Shown here: positions 22,426 to 34,949 of the stretch, piece by piece
Position numbering within the stretch: position 1 is the first letter of the stretch
Layout: every line of letters begins with the position of its first letter
From: Dioscorea cayenensis subsp. rotundata
Lineage: Eukaryota > Streptophyta > Magnoliopsida > Dioscoreales > Dioscoreaceae
Reading direction: 5' to 3'
NCBI RefSeq assembly: GCF_009730915.1
Contig: NC_052475.1
Coordinates: 30,937,016 to 31,001,015 of the forward strand
DNA: 64,000 nucleotides
Made by a program: the position numbers and the translations under genes
The notes under the pieces: generated by a model
Database searches by the model: none
What the model was told of the DNA's origin: nothing
What the model saw: only the letters and a program-made list of their open reading frames with translations

Positions 22426-24789
22426 ATGATGGACAACAAAGACCCGGCTTTCAAGCTCTTTGGGATGACCATCCCTGTCCCCTTCTCTTCCTCCTCCTCC
22501 TCCTCCTCCGCCGCCGCCACCTCTGCCATCGCGGTCGTCGTTGAAGTAGATGGAGAAAAGGTGGGTTTTTTTGTGTGTTCTTTTTGTGTTTTCGATTTCA
22601 ATTTGGACGTTTGATTTTCTCGTTTTGATGATAAAGCTGGGATCTTTGAGCTTGGTTTTCTTGTTCTGATGATAAAGCTGGAATCTTGAGGGGGCGTTTT
22701 TGTTTTTCCACTCTACTCTCTTTCTCAAATGAGTTTTTCTTTTTTCTTTTTTTCTGTGGTTTTTTCCTCTTTGTTCACTCTGTTCTTTACTTTGGATGAA
22801 GATGGGTGTTTGTAGTTTGGTTTCCATAGAAAAGGAAAAGACAAACTAGAGAAGGAAAGTTTGAATTTGGCAGTTCATGGAAAAGGGTTTTAGAAAGCAA
22901 TATATGAATCTGAATTCATGGTGTAATAGAATCCCAATTGCTGCCACTCCTTTCTTGTTTTCACTCCTCTCTTTTTTTTTTCTTTCTTTTCTCCTGAATA
23001 TTGTTCTCCTGCCGTGTTTCTTTCTGCTTTAATTTGTGGCCACAAGTGAGGAATGGTACAGAGAATAATAATTCATCAGTCTGCAGTATGCTCTTCTTCA
23101 CTTTAGTTTGTTAGAGAATAATTTGATGCTCAAACTGATTAATTATCATGATTTGAATTTAAATTTGCAGGAAATGATTATTCTTTGATTGTTACTTCTT
23201 ATTTGCTTCAGTGCATAGTTATGGGTATTGGAAGGCAGAGATTGGTAAGTGAGTTGTAGAGCAACTGACTACTATTATATCTGAAAACATGTTCTTCCAG
23301 TATTCTTATCTGAGATCACAGCTTCTCAAACAGTGTCCAAGGGACATAATTTTACAGTGGATTATATGTTCAGATTTTTTTTTTTTTTTAAAAAAAAAAT
23401 CAATCAATCAGTCAATATTTATCTGTATTTATACTGTATGAATTTTTTATTTTTTTATCTGTCTTTAAATTAATCTATAAGCATACTTGTGTTCACTTCT
23501 CTTGAAGATATTGGGTTTTGAATTTCCAGGATCAATCAGAGAAAGAGGCTAGTTATGAATCAGCAGACAAGGAAAATGAATCTCCCAACACTGGAGAAGA
23601 CTATAGTGAACTGGGGAAATCTTCCTTGGCCTGTGAGGCACAAAAGTCTTGTGGCAATCAAGAAACAACAGCGATGGAGGATGTGAAATCTGAAGAACAA
23701 CAGAATGAGACAAGTAATTCACAAGACAAAACTCTGAAGAAGCCTGACAAGATCCTTCCTTGTCCTCGATGCAACAGCCTTGAGACCAAGTTCTGTTATT
23801 TCAACAACTACAATGTCAACCAACCGCGCCACTTCTGCAAGAAGTGTCAGAGATACTGGACGGCTGGTGGAACCATGAGGAATGTGCCTGTTGGTGCTGG
23901 TCGCCGCAAGAACAAGAACACTGCTTCCCATTATCGGCAAATGGCCATGAACGGGGCAGCTCTGCAAACCATCCAGTCTCATATGCCTGAATCAATCCAT
24001 CATCCTCCACTTAAGGCCAATGGCACAGTTCTTAGTTTTGGCTCCGGTGCTCCTCTCTGTGAGTCAATGGCTAATGTGCTAAACCTCGCTGAGAAAACAA
24101 TAAAACCTTGTGATCGGAATGGCTTTCATCATATGGAGGAGCTTCCTTGTGTCGAAAACGTTGAAGAGCACTCGAGTGGATCTTCGGTGACAGCTTCCAA
24201 AAATTCTAGCGATGAAGGGATGAGTGCCAATCCACCCGAAACAATTACCGGGAATAGACAGCAAATTCCTATTTCAGTGCCATGTTTTAGTGGAACACCT
24301 TGGCCATATCCATGGAACTCATCCCCTGGATTCTTCTCTTCAAGCTTCCCGCTCTCGTTCTATCCTATGGCTGCTTACTGGGGATGCACAGTCCCCGGCA
24401 ATTGGGGTGTTCCATGGGTATCATCAATGGCAACTTCACCAAACAGTAGTCCAAACTCCCTTACATTAGGCAAGCATTCCAGAGAAGGCAATGTGCTCAA
24501 ACACTGCAATTCAGACAAAGTTGATTCATCTATCCAGCCGGATCACGAGAAACGTTTCTGGATCCCTACAACGTTGAGGATGGATGACCCCGAAGAAGCT
24601 GCAAAGAGCTGTATATGGGCATCCATGGGTATTCAAAATGACAAGGCTAAGCCCATCAGTGAAGGAGGACTCTTCAAGGCCTTCCAGACAAAAGCTGACA
24701 TGAAGAACAGCACAGTGGGAGGTTCTCAGGTCTTGCATGCCAACCCTGCAGCTATGTCACGATCCCTCAACTTCCAGGAGAGCTCATAG
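22426..24789 (+). CDS. CDF: Dof zinc-finger transcription factor, cycling-Dof (CDF) type
   Basis: Two exons, 22426-22560 and 23530-24789, joined at GT-AG in phase 0, give 464 aa. The start is the first of two adjacent ATGs; it puts the CDF-type N-terminal signature [12 protein letters not shown] at the front, followed by a Ser/Ala run coded by TCC and GCC repeats. The Dof domain (about 114-175) has the four zinc cysteines C123, C126, C148 and C151 in the CX2CX21CX2C arrangement, with [15 protein letters not shown] and [15 protein letters not shown]. The C-terminus has the CDF-specific motif [21 protein letters not shown] and GLFKAF; in Arabidopsis this region is bound by GIGANTEA/FKF1. Known of the family: CDFs bind AAAG sites and repress CONSTANS and FT, linking the clock to flowering and stress responses. 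The protein looks intact. Confidence 0.94.
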
Positions 24790-25043
24790 ATAAATACAAT
24801 GAAGGCTTTTGGAAGTTCTACTCTTTGTGTTTCGGTGAACATCTAACTGATCCGAAGCAAGCTGACAATGTGAAATTTTTGTAGAAGAATGGTTGCAGCA
24901 GCAGTTCAAATGGCAGAACAACCGAGCATTGCATGCTTTTGCACGTTCAGATTGATGTAAACACTGAAGACAGTTTTCTCACTTATCTTTTCATGCTTTG
25001 GCGAGTGTTTGTATATGTATGTGTATATGTATAGTATGAAAGA

Positions 25044-25086
<43 letters not shown>

Positions 25087-25658
25087 TAGATAATTGATAG
25101 ATAAGAGATGAACGAAAATTTCGCAGATGTACTAAAAAAATAATTTTGCGAAAGTTAGATTGGATACTGTATTCCTTCACAAAACTTTGAACCTGGAATT
25201 AACACTTTAGTAGTGGTTCCAAACTTGTGAATAAATGCTGTGATGATCTGTTTAATAAAGTCTTGTTTCTGGTTTGTTACAAACAGCTACTTAATTCTAA
25301 GAACATAAAAAGGAACTGTTCATATCTACCTTAAAACTTTTCCAGGTACTCTGCAGCACTTCAATTGCCGACACAACGATTCCTCAGAGGAATTCAATCA
25401 CTTAGGTTGCATCTAAATATCCAGAATTCAGAGTTGCAGTCACTTGCTGTAATGCTTCAAATAATGGAGGATAGTGGGGGGAGAAAGGTGGAGAATGTGC
25501 TTGAAAAAAGAGAAGAAAAAGTTGCCAATATGTTGGCCCACTTATTATAGAAAAAGGCAAGCATATTTTTCAGGTAGAAGTCATCAGTTATTAGCATTGT
25601 TAGTTACTTACTAGACAGTAAATAACAATGATTCAGAAAAAACATAATTGAGGACAAA
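24790..25658. other. Dof 3' flank and spacer
   Basis: Probable 3' UTR with an (AT)n tract at 25047-25085, then a stretch with a 61-codon ORF at 25365-25550 that matches nothing I know. No supported gene. Confidence 0.5.
25047..25085. repeat. (AT)n microsatellite in Dof 3' region
   Basis: Uninterrupted AT dinucleotide run of about 19 units downstream of the Dof stop codon. Confidence 0.95.
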
Positions 25659-25852
25659 CTCAAGCAAGCATACCAATTGTCTTATAGCCTAACGGTATCC
25701 CGGGTCTTCTCAGTTGTGAGAGACGCGAGTTAGATTCTCCGCTCCCCAGTTTTCAAAAGAGTGAAGAAGTTATGATAATTCCCTGCCAGCGTATGCCCAT
25801 GAAAGTTAGCAGCGTTGATCGCCCTACCTCAAAAAGATCCTCAAGCAAGCAT
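25659..25852 (+). mobile_element. tRNA-derived SINE with 13-bp target-site duplication
   Basis: CTCAAGCAAGCAT occurs at 25659-25671 and again at 25840-25852, flanking about 168 bases. Near the 5' end of that body TAGCCTAACGG fits the Pol III box A, and about 45 bases on, GAGTTAGATTCTC is a degraded box B. The spacing is tRNA-like and the 3' end carries a short A-rich tail. This is the structure of a plant tRNA-related SINE. No intact tRNA fold is claimed. Confidence 0.7.
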
Positions 25853-26970
25853 GGTTGGTGGCATGGATAGACGTATATTGAAATCCTAACTCCTAAAGCA
25901 GAGGCAAACTGTTTGCAGCATGAGTTGTGATGGACCCTCATGCATGTGAAACAGAGATCTCTGATTTATATCTATAGATATCATTCCAATTCCTTCATAC
26001 ATCCAAAAGAATGTCCATTGCTGAGACTGAGTTGTGATTCTTGGATTTTTCCAATCACTACACAGTGAACTGAACACCAAAACAAGAACCAATTGCAAGA
26101 CAACACATGCATGTTTATCTAATTCCAAGTCCTTTGCAACTAAACTGATCTAATCTTTTTCTTTTATTTTATTTATTTATTTATTTATTCTTTTAAGTCA
26201 TTGCACTTCTTAGTCAAAATGGATAGCCATGCATCACTTTTTTAAGTTAAAAAATAATGAGGATAAACCACTGATGCATCAACAAGTGTTTTTTTAATGG
26301 AGTGAAAGAGAGAAAGAAAGTGCTTTGCAAACTAAGCATGGGCGCACTTTCTTCTTAAAAGTTTTTAAAAAAAAAAGTTTGAAAAGAAAAACAAAAGAAA
26401 AAGTTTGAGAGAATGAGGTCACTACTGCTCATAGTGGAAGATTACCCAACTGCCAACTGAAAATATAAAAGAAATCACATGAATGCTTAAAAAAATAATA
26501 ATAGTAATAATAATAATTCATTATCATTGAGAAAAGTCAAAGGACTAAGTGAAATAGAAATTTCATCAAAGACTTAAAAAAAAATAATTAATTAATAAAT
26601 ACATCATGGTCATGAATGTCCTTTTTCAAACTATGAATTGCACCGACTCTATAATTGTCGGTGGTTTGACCTTATCCTAATTATTTTTAGGACTCTTAAG
26701 TCATGTAGTTAAATGGCTTCTAGGTTCCAGAAGCTTCCGAGAAAAGATAAGCTTGGATTTTGGGCTTGGTCTCTGGGCCAAGCACAGTTGGATAAGTTTC
26801 ACTTTACTGTTGAAATCTCTAAGTTTGATAACTATTACTCTTCTCAATTGACTTTTGCCTTTTGCAGTTGGCTTCCATTTTTATATTTTTATATATTTTT
26901 TTAAAGTGGATAAATTATAAATTTGTTTGAAAAGTAAAATAAAGGTGCTAATAGACCAAAAAAAATATTA

Positions 26971-27010
<40 letters not shown>

Positions 27011-27400
27011 TGAATAAGTCACTTGGTTCCACTAGTATTGTGAGAGGTTGAACCTCTGACTTTTTAAAGTAAAGAGTTATCTAAGATCTTATTTTTGTTT
27101 AATATAACAGGAAATAACTTTTATTAAAAAAATTATATTTTTATGTTATTTTAAAAAATCAAAATAAAAACCATTGAGCCCTTCAAATATTAGAAAAAGT
27201 GGGCCAAATGATGATATTGATGGCTTTTAATGTTGTGGCATGTGACATTGAGACTAATACTGATTGATTGGGCTGATTTCTTATTTAGAAGTTTTGGCAC
27301 GTTTAGAAGGTTAGAAAATTCAAATCTCAAATCTTTGATGAAGGAGGTAAATGAATTACAAATCCTCTCTACTTTCAAAATTATTATTATTTTTTTTAAA
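25853..27400. other. AT-rich intergenic DNA
   Basis: No supported gene. It contains TA runs (about 26981-27002), short A-rich tracts and, near 27010-27060, a tRNA-box-B-like GAGGTTGAACCTC that may be a worn SINE piece. Confidence 0.45.
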
Positions 27401-27401
27401 G

Positions 27402-27497
27402 TGCAATGAGAAACGTGCACACATACAAGAAATCGATTATTCCGCATGTGTGTTCTCATTCGGTGATATGAGATTTAGATTGTAAGTCTACATCTTT
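27402..27497. repeat. Stem-loop dispersed repeat, copy 1
   Basis: About 95 bases shared with 54942-55032. Its core (27404-27460) is a hairpin: AATGAGAA then ACACAT on the left pairs with ATGTGTGTTCTCATT on the right, with a small bulge and a loop holding the palindrome AATCGATT. No coding capacity. Confidence 0.75.
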
Positions 27498-29470
27498 AGT
27501 TGGAGCTCATTACCATCACTATGTTCAGTAAAACTGAAACTAAAATTTTAAACTTCTCACATCAATGACTTTTACTATAATCAATGTTATTAGATTATGA
27601 AAACTTAAGTGTATTTAGCTCTTTGTAAACAAATTTTTTTTTTCTAATGGTAATATTATTAAATATTGAGATTGTTGAATCTAAATAATAATTCCAAATA
27701 CATCCATTGCCACTAAATATAAGATCCCCTAATAGAATTAAAAACAAAAATATTTTAACAAATCCATTAGTTTAAAAGAAATACAGAATACCTTAAAAGT
27801 TTTGGAAACTTACCAAAATATCTTGAGCTTCAAAAGTATTGGAAAAAATTCAGAACAAATCATTTATCTCGTTAGAAAAGAACCAGTTCAATGGCATCAT
27901 GTAATTGTTCTTTATGAGATAATAACTAAATAATTCATTCAACCCTAATTTTTGTTTATTTATTTTGAGAAATTGAAAGTTTAAACCCAAGATTCATAGC
28001 CTAATGATATTAACTTTCTTTGCGAAAGATGTGAATGCGAGAAATTCAAATCATACCATACATAGTGATAATCATCCAAACTCTAGTCATTAAATAAAAT
28101 ATACTATATGACGAAAGCACTAATTTCGCGATCCACGCCAGACAAGCTTATCAAGCATGTCATTACATTTATCAAAATATATGCTACAGCTGAGCAAGGG
28201 CCGCTACATATCCCCCACCGATCGCTGCCCAGCGCTCGCCGCAAAAGCCCTCGACCACTCCCCACTGTGCGCCACCACGGGAGCCACCATCCTTTGTTCA
28301 CGCCTACTGAGGAGGAGGAGGAGGCTGTCATCAACCGCGTGCTCTACGGGTCCAGCCAGAAACGCAGGCTCCCAGTCTTCCTTGAGATCTGCCCCTCTTG
28401 ATCCGGCTTAGGTATCACTGCATGCCACTTCAACCCTCTTTAATTTTCTCATGCATAAATACAAACACCATCACGTGCTTATTTCTCTCTGTGTTTTCAC
28501 ATAGAAACGTAACCCTCATTTGATCCATTGCTTCATGCTGCGTATATAGCTTTTTGTTGATTCTTTGCTGATACATCATGATCATACATAGAATAATCTG
28601 TATTTACCTAGTTAAGATTGTTCCATTAATGCAAGTATTCACTGTTCTTCCCTAAGGAGCAGCATGGTAAATTAATTGTCTCTCTTGAAGGATCGATGTT
28701 TGTTTTACTTTTTAATGTTATTTTTATTGTATTTTTTTAATTGTGGTTGTTGTGTGTCTCGCGCGCTATGTGCAATGGTTTGCCAAAATTTAGGAGATAA
28801 TTGTAGTTAGAATTAAGTTTTATGTTTAGAATTTATTACTTTGGGTGTGATGGCTAGCATAATTGATAGAATCTTGGTTATCTTTTGGCTTAACATCATA
28901 CGTAAAATTCATCCTGACTGATTGCTGTTATTGAATATACATACATTCTCAGTATAACAAGCTAGAATACCTCGTAGATATATAGAAAATCAGTTAATTA
29001 AAAATTTTATAAAAAAATAAAGGTGTTCTATCACAGGGAGTTTGATTTGATGAATCTGGTCTGTGGCTAGGCTTCATGCAATTAACAAATTCCTTGGTTA
29101 TTAAATTTAATTTTAAAAAGATGAAATTCATGTGATGCATCCATTTATCTCGTTGTTCATATTTTTATTTCATAATATAATGCCTTCAAAATAATCAATG
29201 TGTAAAATTATTCCTATCATAATTATAATAATACTAAATTGTAAACTATTGAGGTTATTCATTCCAAATCATCACTGTACTAGAAACTTTGAAAATATTT
29301 TTTTTTTTAAAAAAAGGGATAAACTAAAGGTGTTTTTTTTTTTTGAAAAAAATCACTTCAAACTAAAAATTTAATAAAATAACCTTGAAAAACAGATAAA
29401 ATAGATCTCTATTTTGCAATAAAATGATATTTGTTTTTAAGGAAATTTTAGAATTTCATTAAATTTCTTT
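27498..29470. other. Intergenic with one short GC-rich island
   Basis: Mostly AT-rich. About 27995-28075 resembles a worn tRNA-like SINE (TAGCCTAATG then AAATTCAAATC). At about 28190-28410 a GC-rich island is open in two plus frames; one frame reads PLFTPTEEEEEAVINRVLYG. I do not recognise it and no start is convincing; it may be a gene fragment. Confidence 0.4.
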
Positions 29471-29676
29471 TGTTTTTATAATTCTCTCGCTCTGATTCCG
29501 GCCCTAGGGCTCACACCGCTCTCCCTCTTCTCTCCGCCCACTCTCCACTCGCCGGTGGCCCAATCCTGGCGATCTCGTCCCCGATCGCTGCTCGCCGCCG
29601 AAATCCAGGTTAGCTTAGCTTCTCCACCCTTCCCTTCCTCTCCTAAAGCTTCTGATTGTAAACCCAGATAGTACCA

Positions 29677-30037
29677 ATGGTGGACATCTGGTGGTCTCTC
29701 CTCGGAGCTGCCATTCCGGCAGTGATCACCGGTCAGGCAATCAGAGTGCGTAGGCGGCGTGCCGAGGAGCAGCGGATCAAGAGTGCTCGGGGTCACGAGA
29801 AGATTTCCGACGAAATCTTTGTCTGCGAGAGGGTTTGTACTTCCAAAAGGATGCTCAAAAAGGTCGGTGCTTTCCAAGGATCCCACTCCTGATACTTGCG
29901 TCACTGTGTGCGGTGTCTCCGAGCTTGATGCTTTGCGCTGATGCGTGTGCGCGCACTGTTTCAGTGTGAACCAGCATCAGGTACCCAATTGGAACGACAT
30001 TTGCCTACGTAGGTGCCTAGAGTGAATGCCTCAAACT
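29677..30037 (+). pseudogene. Small Cys-rich membrane protein gene broken by frameshifts
   Basis: From ATG 29677 the frame gives MVDIWWSLLGAAIPAVIT, a hydrophobic N-terminal segment, then a basic region and FVCERVCTSKRMLKKVGAF, and stops at 29892. The coding signal continues by changing frame: KDPTPDTCVTVCGVSELDA (after about 29873), CADACARTV (after about 29931), VNQHQVPNWNDICLRRC (after about 29957) and ECLKLS (after about 30018). Together this resembles, from memory, a conserved unnamed plant protein of about 120 aa with many paired cysteines. The upstream sequence looks like a normal leader with an intron (gttagctt to aacccag). Several small indels in 150 bases mean either a pseudogene or local assembly error. 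Function is unknown. Confidence 0.5.
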
Positions 30038-30059
30038 CTCTCTTCCTCTACTAGCACTA

Positions 30060-32103
30060 CTTCTCAATGAACTCAGTTTATCATGATTTTTTGCTACTTT
30101 GATAGCTGAAGATTGTGATTTTCCTTCTTGTTTCTAACGAAGCAATTTTTTTTCTTTGCTCAGTTGAAGCTTTATGCCTTTTTGTCTCTCTTGATATTCT
30201 CATTGTGCTTTTTGGTTGCGTTACTACTCTTTTGTTTCAGTTCTGCTATTTTGCACATTTTCGTTCTTAATTTCAATAATTATGCTTCTCTGAGACTTTT
30301 TTTCATTGTTGTTCCAATCCTTTACTTTTCATCCATTGGAGTTGGAAAAAGATTATAATATTTTACATGTTTGTGAGGATTAAAACTACTTTCTTGTGAT
30401 GGACTTGGATAGAGAAGGTTGTTTGATGTTGCTCCAGTCTTTACTTTTGTTCAACTGAGTTGGAAAAAGTGCATAAATCTTGCATGTTGTGAGGATTAAA
30501 GTTTGATTCACTTGCTATCTTGTGATGGTCTTGGATCAAGGATTTTGCCGTAGCATTTGAGGTGAAGGGTGTGTTTGTACTTTGTATTGAAGGGAAAAAG
30601 GATAGCTCTCATTTTTTTCCCCTTCTGTTGTTTTCCCTCATTTAAAGACATCCTAAAAAGATACAACTACTTAATGTTCTTGTAGGTGTTTAAAGGCGTT
30701 CAATTGATTTGAAGAATCAAGGAGTGCATTTGCTTTTTCTTTCCTCGAATGAATTTAATTTCCATTATATTAATACCTATTCTGTATGATTGTTTTGGCA
30801 TTAGATCTTGGCCAAAACTAGATTATCATTGCTTGAGTTGTTCAACTGATTTGATGTGTACCGAGCGATCTCTGGTTTCTGTTCTTTAAAAATGTATAGC
30901 TTTTTTTTTATTGCTGTTGAAGAGTATTAGGCAGATGTGTGCTTGTTGAGTATCTTCTATTGCTCTCTGACTGCTATGCTTATTTTTTACCATTATTCCT
31001 GATCATATCCCTTTTCATTTCATCTGTTATGTTTGGACCGATGAATACTGGCTTAACTTAGCTTATGATTTTCCATCAAAGCAACTGTAGAATTATATGA
31101 GCTTCGAGACTGGTTCTTTTGTTTACCTTGTTACTAGAATTTCCGAATTGGTGATGACATATCATGCACTTACAAGAACAGATGTTTACCTCGATAGAAC
31201 ATATGGTACGAAAAATTTCCAGTTCTTTCTCGAACTCTTGGTAGTGCCTCATTTTCAGATTTCAACAAATGTCCATGTATTCAAATTTAATTTTATGTTT
31301 TTCTTTCAATTTTTTTTTTTCATTGTTTGATTGAACTGCACCTGTTGGTTTGGCCAAGTCGAGTGTTGAATTCAGAGCCCTATGCTGTGTTAAATTTTGA
31401 TCTTTACACTTTGAACTCCATGGTTCTTTTGATTAATACTTCGTAGATGAAACAGGGTAACTTTTTAGAGGGAAATCTTCATTCTTGAATGAAGAAGATG
31501 ACATTGTTGGCAAATGAAATTGCATGTTGCCCCTCAATTATTTCTCACTTTCTGTCCAACATGCTATTTCCCTTCACCCTGGGCCTGAACACAGCCCCAA
31601 GGACCCCTAGTGATTTCTTGTATCTTTATGTGTGCATTGCATATATAGATAGAGTAAAAATATGACATGTTTGATTTTTGTTCTTTGGTTTTAAATTCAA
31701 TACTGAAACATGTGTAAACTATCTTCATCTGGTGGATTTATCATTCAGCTTGGTGGTAGATTTTAGCTGATCTATTAGATCAATCAATAACTTGAAATCA
31801 CATGAACTTTAGTTCCATCTTCAAAATTTTGTATTCAAATATTAAAACATTAGAAATTAACCACCAATACTCTGGTAACTCTGCACATTTTCCAAACAAG
31901 CTCATAAGTTTTTCCTCTAGAAAATTCTGAAATATTAACCATAATTTTTCAATAATAGATGGAAAGGATGTGAAATGTTTTTTTATGACTGTTGTATATA
32001 CATCTCTAAAGTCTAAGCATTTAACATTTTATTAACAACTAAATGAGCTATGTATTTATTTATTTACATAAAGTATTGGTTATGACTTATTAAACATGCC
32101 ATC
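30060..32103. other. Intergenic T-rich spacer
   Basis: T-rich DNA with many short frames but no recognisable product. It ends at the target-site copy of the LINE insertion. Its composition would fit an intron or 3' flank of the small gene upstream, but nothing proves that. Confidence 0.45.
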
Positions 32104-32119
32104 TATATAATTATCCGCA
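32104..32119. repeat. LINE target-site duplication, left copy
   Basis: Identical over 16 bases to 38792-38807, marking the insertion point of the LINE. Confidence 0.9.
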
Positions 32120-34949
32120 GAAAATCTTGCTCTCTAAAGATGAGTCTTCCGTGGGGTCAGGTGGTGGAACGACGCTAGCAAACCTCGCAGAGGACGACGG
32201 TGGTTGGGGGAGGGCTGCTCTGTCCTCGAAAGGTAAGACTTTTATGGAGGTTGTCACTCGCCTTCGGAGGAGTTAGGGTGCTTGAAGAGTGAGAGGAGTA
32301 AGATGCTTTCAAAGGAGAAGATGACAACCTGAACGGGCGCACCCCGATCACCAAAGGGATCTCGCCTCGTGGACGCTGCTCGTGATCGACGATAAAACTT
32401 CCAATGCCGCCACCAAGTGGTATGCTTACTGCTACCGGGAGTTGGGCACGCCGCAAGCGAGTCAGAACCGGAGCCGCGGGAGGAGCCCAAAGAGAAAAAA
32501 GAGTGCATATGTGAAACCAAGCGCAAGGCTGAGTTAGAGGGGAGAATAGGTGGCTTCTGCCTATGTTACCAAGGTTGCCGGAGTCGCTCTTCCGCCGACC
32601 GGACAAGCGCCCCTTTCTCTTCCTCTAACTCCCGAGATTGCCGTCAGAGAGAGGAGTTAACTAAGGTGGTGGTGATGACCATTTTATCCGGGTTATGTGA
32701 TGACGATGTCGGACTATATGAGGTGCTCCCTGCCTATCCTCAATCGCCAGCTGTCGGATCGCTCACCCTCCGAATGAGAACATGTTCCTCATCCCCATGT
32801 CGAGCCGAGCTGATGTGAAGGAAGTATGTATGCTCGACGTGGCGAGTTCGCCATTAAGGATGGTACGTGCTTCAGCGATGTTCGCACTCGGGTCGAGCGG
32901 AGATTGGAGCGACGAACCGCAAGGCCGGAGTTGGTCTTGGGTTTGTATTTGGAACTTACCTTTGCATGGTTGGTGCCGGAGCGCCATTTTGGAGATTCCA
33001 AGACGGTGGGGAGATGGTGGCGCTGCCGCAGGAGTTTAGAACTCAACAAGCGCTTTGTCTCGGCCCGTGCGGACGGGTCGGGGACTGAGACTTTCCCATG
33101 GAACTTGATCTCAACTCTGGGACGCGCAAGTATGCGTGCTCATAATGATGATAGAGGAGAGCAAACGAGGTATCGACCGGATCTTGGTCGCTTGAGCTCG
33201 TGTGTCGTCAAGCGACTGGCGATTCGTGCCAACCCAGTGCACGACCATCCGTGGTGTCTTCCTCAAATGAGTTGAGGCCGAGGGTCTCAAGCGACCGAAT
33301 GCGAAGGAGAAGGAGGGGCTTGGGCCGAGCAGCATCCCCGCCCGTAGGTCGAGGATGGATCGAACGTGAAGTCGAATGAGGAGGGCCGTGAGCGCAGCCC
33401 CGCCTCGAGGTCGAAGGGGAGCCCCGGCCTCTAGAGGCGGGAGATCCGATCACCGCACGCACGTCCGTGGGAGTCTCGCTGGTCCATGCATCATAGGGTC
33501 TATTCCGGGAAGGAGGCGGAGAAAAAGACCGGGCGATGGTGGAGCTGTGGCTCCCATGCCTAAGACCGACGGCTACTCACGCGATGGGCGAACGGAGGAG
33601 CGGAGCTCCCACGCGGGTCGACGCCCGGCCCCGCCAAGGATGCTCGCTCGAGGACCGACGGGCCGGGCTGAGTTAGTGGGAGGGACCACCGGGTCGGGTC
33701 CGTGGAGGGTACTGGCCGAAAAGTAAGGAAGAGCCGAGGCAGGTGCGGCGCTGAGAGAACCTAGAGGTCTCACTGCCGAGCCGTGGTGGCTCGCAAGGTC
33801 GAGGGTCTCGGGAATGTTAGTGATAGACCCGCATGCATTCAATGTCGTCTCGAGGTTGATGATGTCATCACGAGCATGCCTTTCCAAGGTCCGAGGTTCT
33901 CTCCCACGCGCAGCAGAGAAGGCGGCTGCTTTTGGGTCGACCCGGTCCGGGTTTCGTGGACCTACCGGAGAAGGATATCAGCCGAGAGTTGAGGAGGGCC
34001 CAGCTTGATTGCTTTCAGCGTTCCGGATCCGGCTCGATCCAGCATTGGAATGCGATCGGGTGCTAATTTGGGCCGGCCCATCTGTTCTGAAGTTGATGGG
34101 GACCATTTTGTACTACCCAAGGGTTCTTTGTTGGGGGATAGTGGGCCGGGGTCTGGGCCCCCAATGAAAGGTGAAGGTCCACATGTGGAGTGGGTGGATG
34201 GATCTAAGGACGACTTATCGATCAAGGGTCTTACCCGATTCTAAACATTCCGTGGACCCTAACATCGAGGGGCTGGAGGCCCAAATTTCTTTGGGTGATC
34301 TCGTGACTCTTATCGAGGGAGTGGATGTTCCGACTGCAATGCTAAACCCACATCGCCTCCCGACGGGCTTTGAGTGGCATTTCCTGCAAACATTTGGGTT
34401 CTGCTCCTATAATCGCCTCCCAAGAATGCTAATCAGGGTGGGCAGGGGTGACTCCCATGCCTCCGAGACGTAAGACTCGATGATGAGTTTGCTCTCCGAC
34501 GATTCTATCTACGAATTTGAAAGATCGATCAAGGAATTGCTGCCGTGAATCGAAGGAAGGAAGCTCGCCATCGACTAATCATGCACCAAAAAGGGGTTAG
34601 GAAGAGTGATCGTCCCCAAGAAACCATCGCCCGTGATGGACCGAGGAGGCGGATATGTAGCGGAGCCTCCTAGATCGGCCAAGAAGAAAGTCACGCTACG
34701 ACGATGCCTCAAGGTACGCCCACGGAGCTCCCTTCTTATTTCGATCGTCCAACATTCAAATTGCTAGCCACCGTAATGCATGTGGTATTTCGCTTTGTCG
34801 ACTCCGTCTCGCATGTGAATGATTGTATTTCTTTTATCCGTAATGTTGAAAAAGACCCGATCCTTGTCATGCGCTCTTCCAACGCGGAGGTAGCGGAGAC
34901 CCTGTGGAGGTCCGCCAGAATTAGTTAGTTTGTTTATGAATATTATAAC

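Noticed and set aside
22009-22827. Minus-strand frames of up to 146 codons opposite Dof exon 1
   Set aside because: They are antisense shadows of the Ser/Ala-rich exon and the CT-rich leader; the plus frame has the CDF signature.
23719-24010. Minus-strand frames inside the Dof exon 2
   Set aside because: Shadow of the conserved Dof domain coding strand.
25365-25550. 61-codon plus frame downstream of the Dof gene
   Set aside because: No recognisable motif, no supporting splice or leader context; likely chance.
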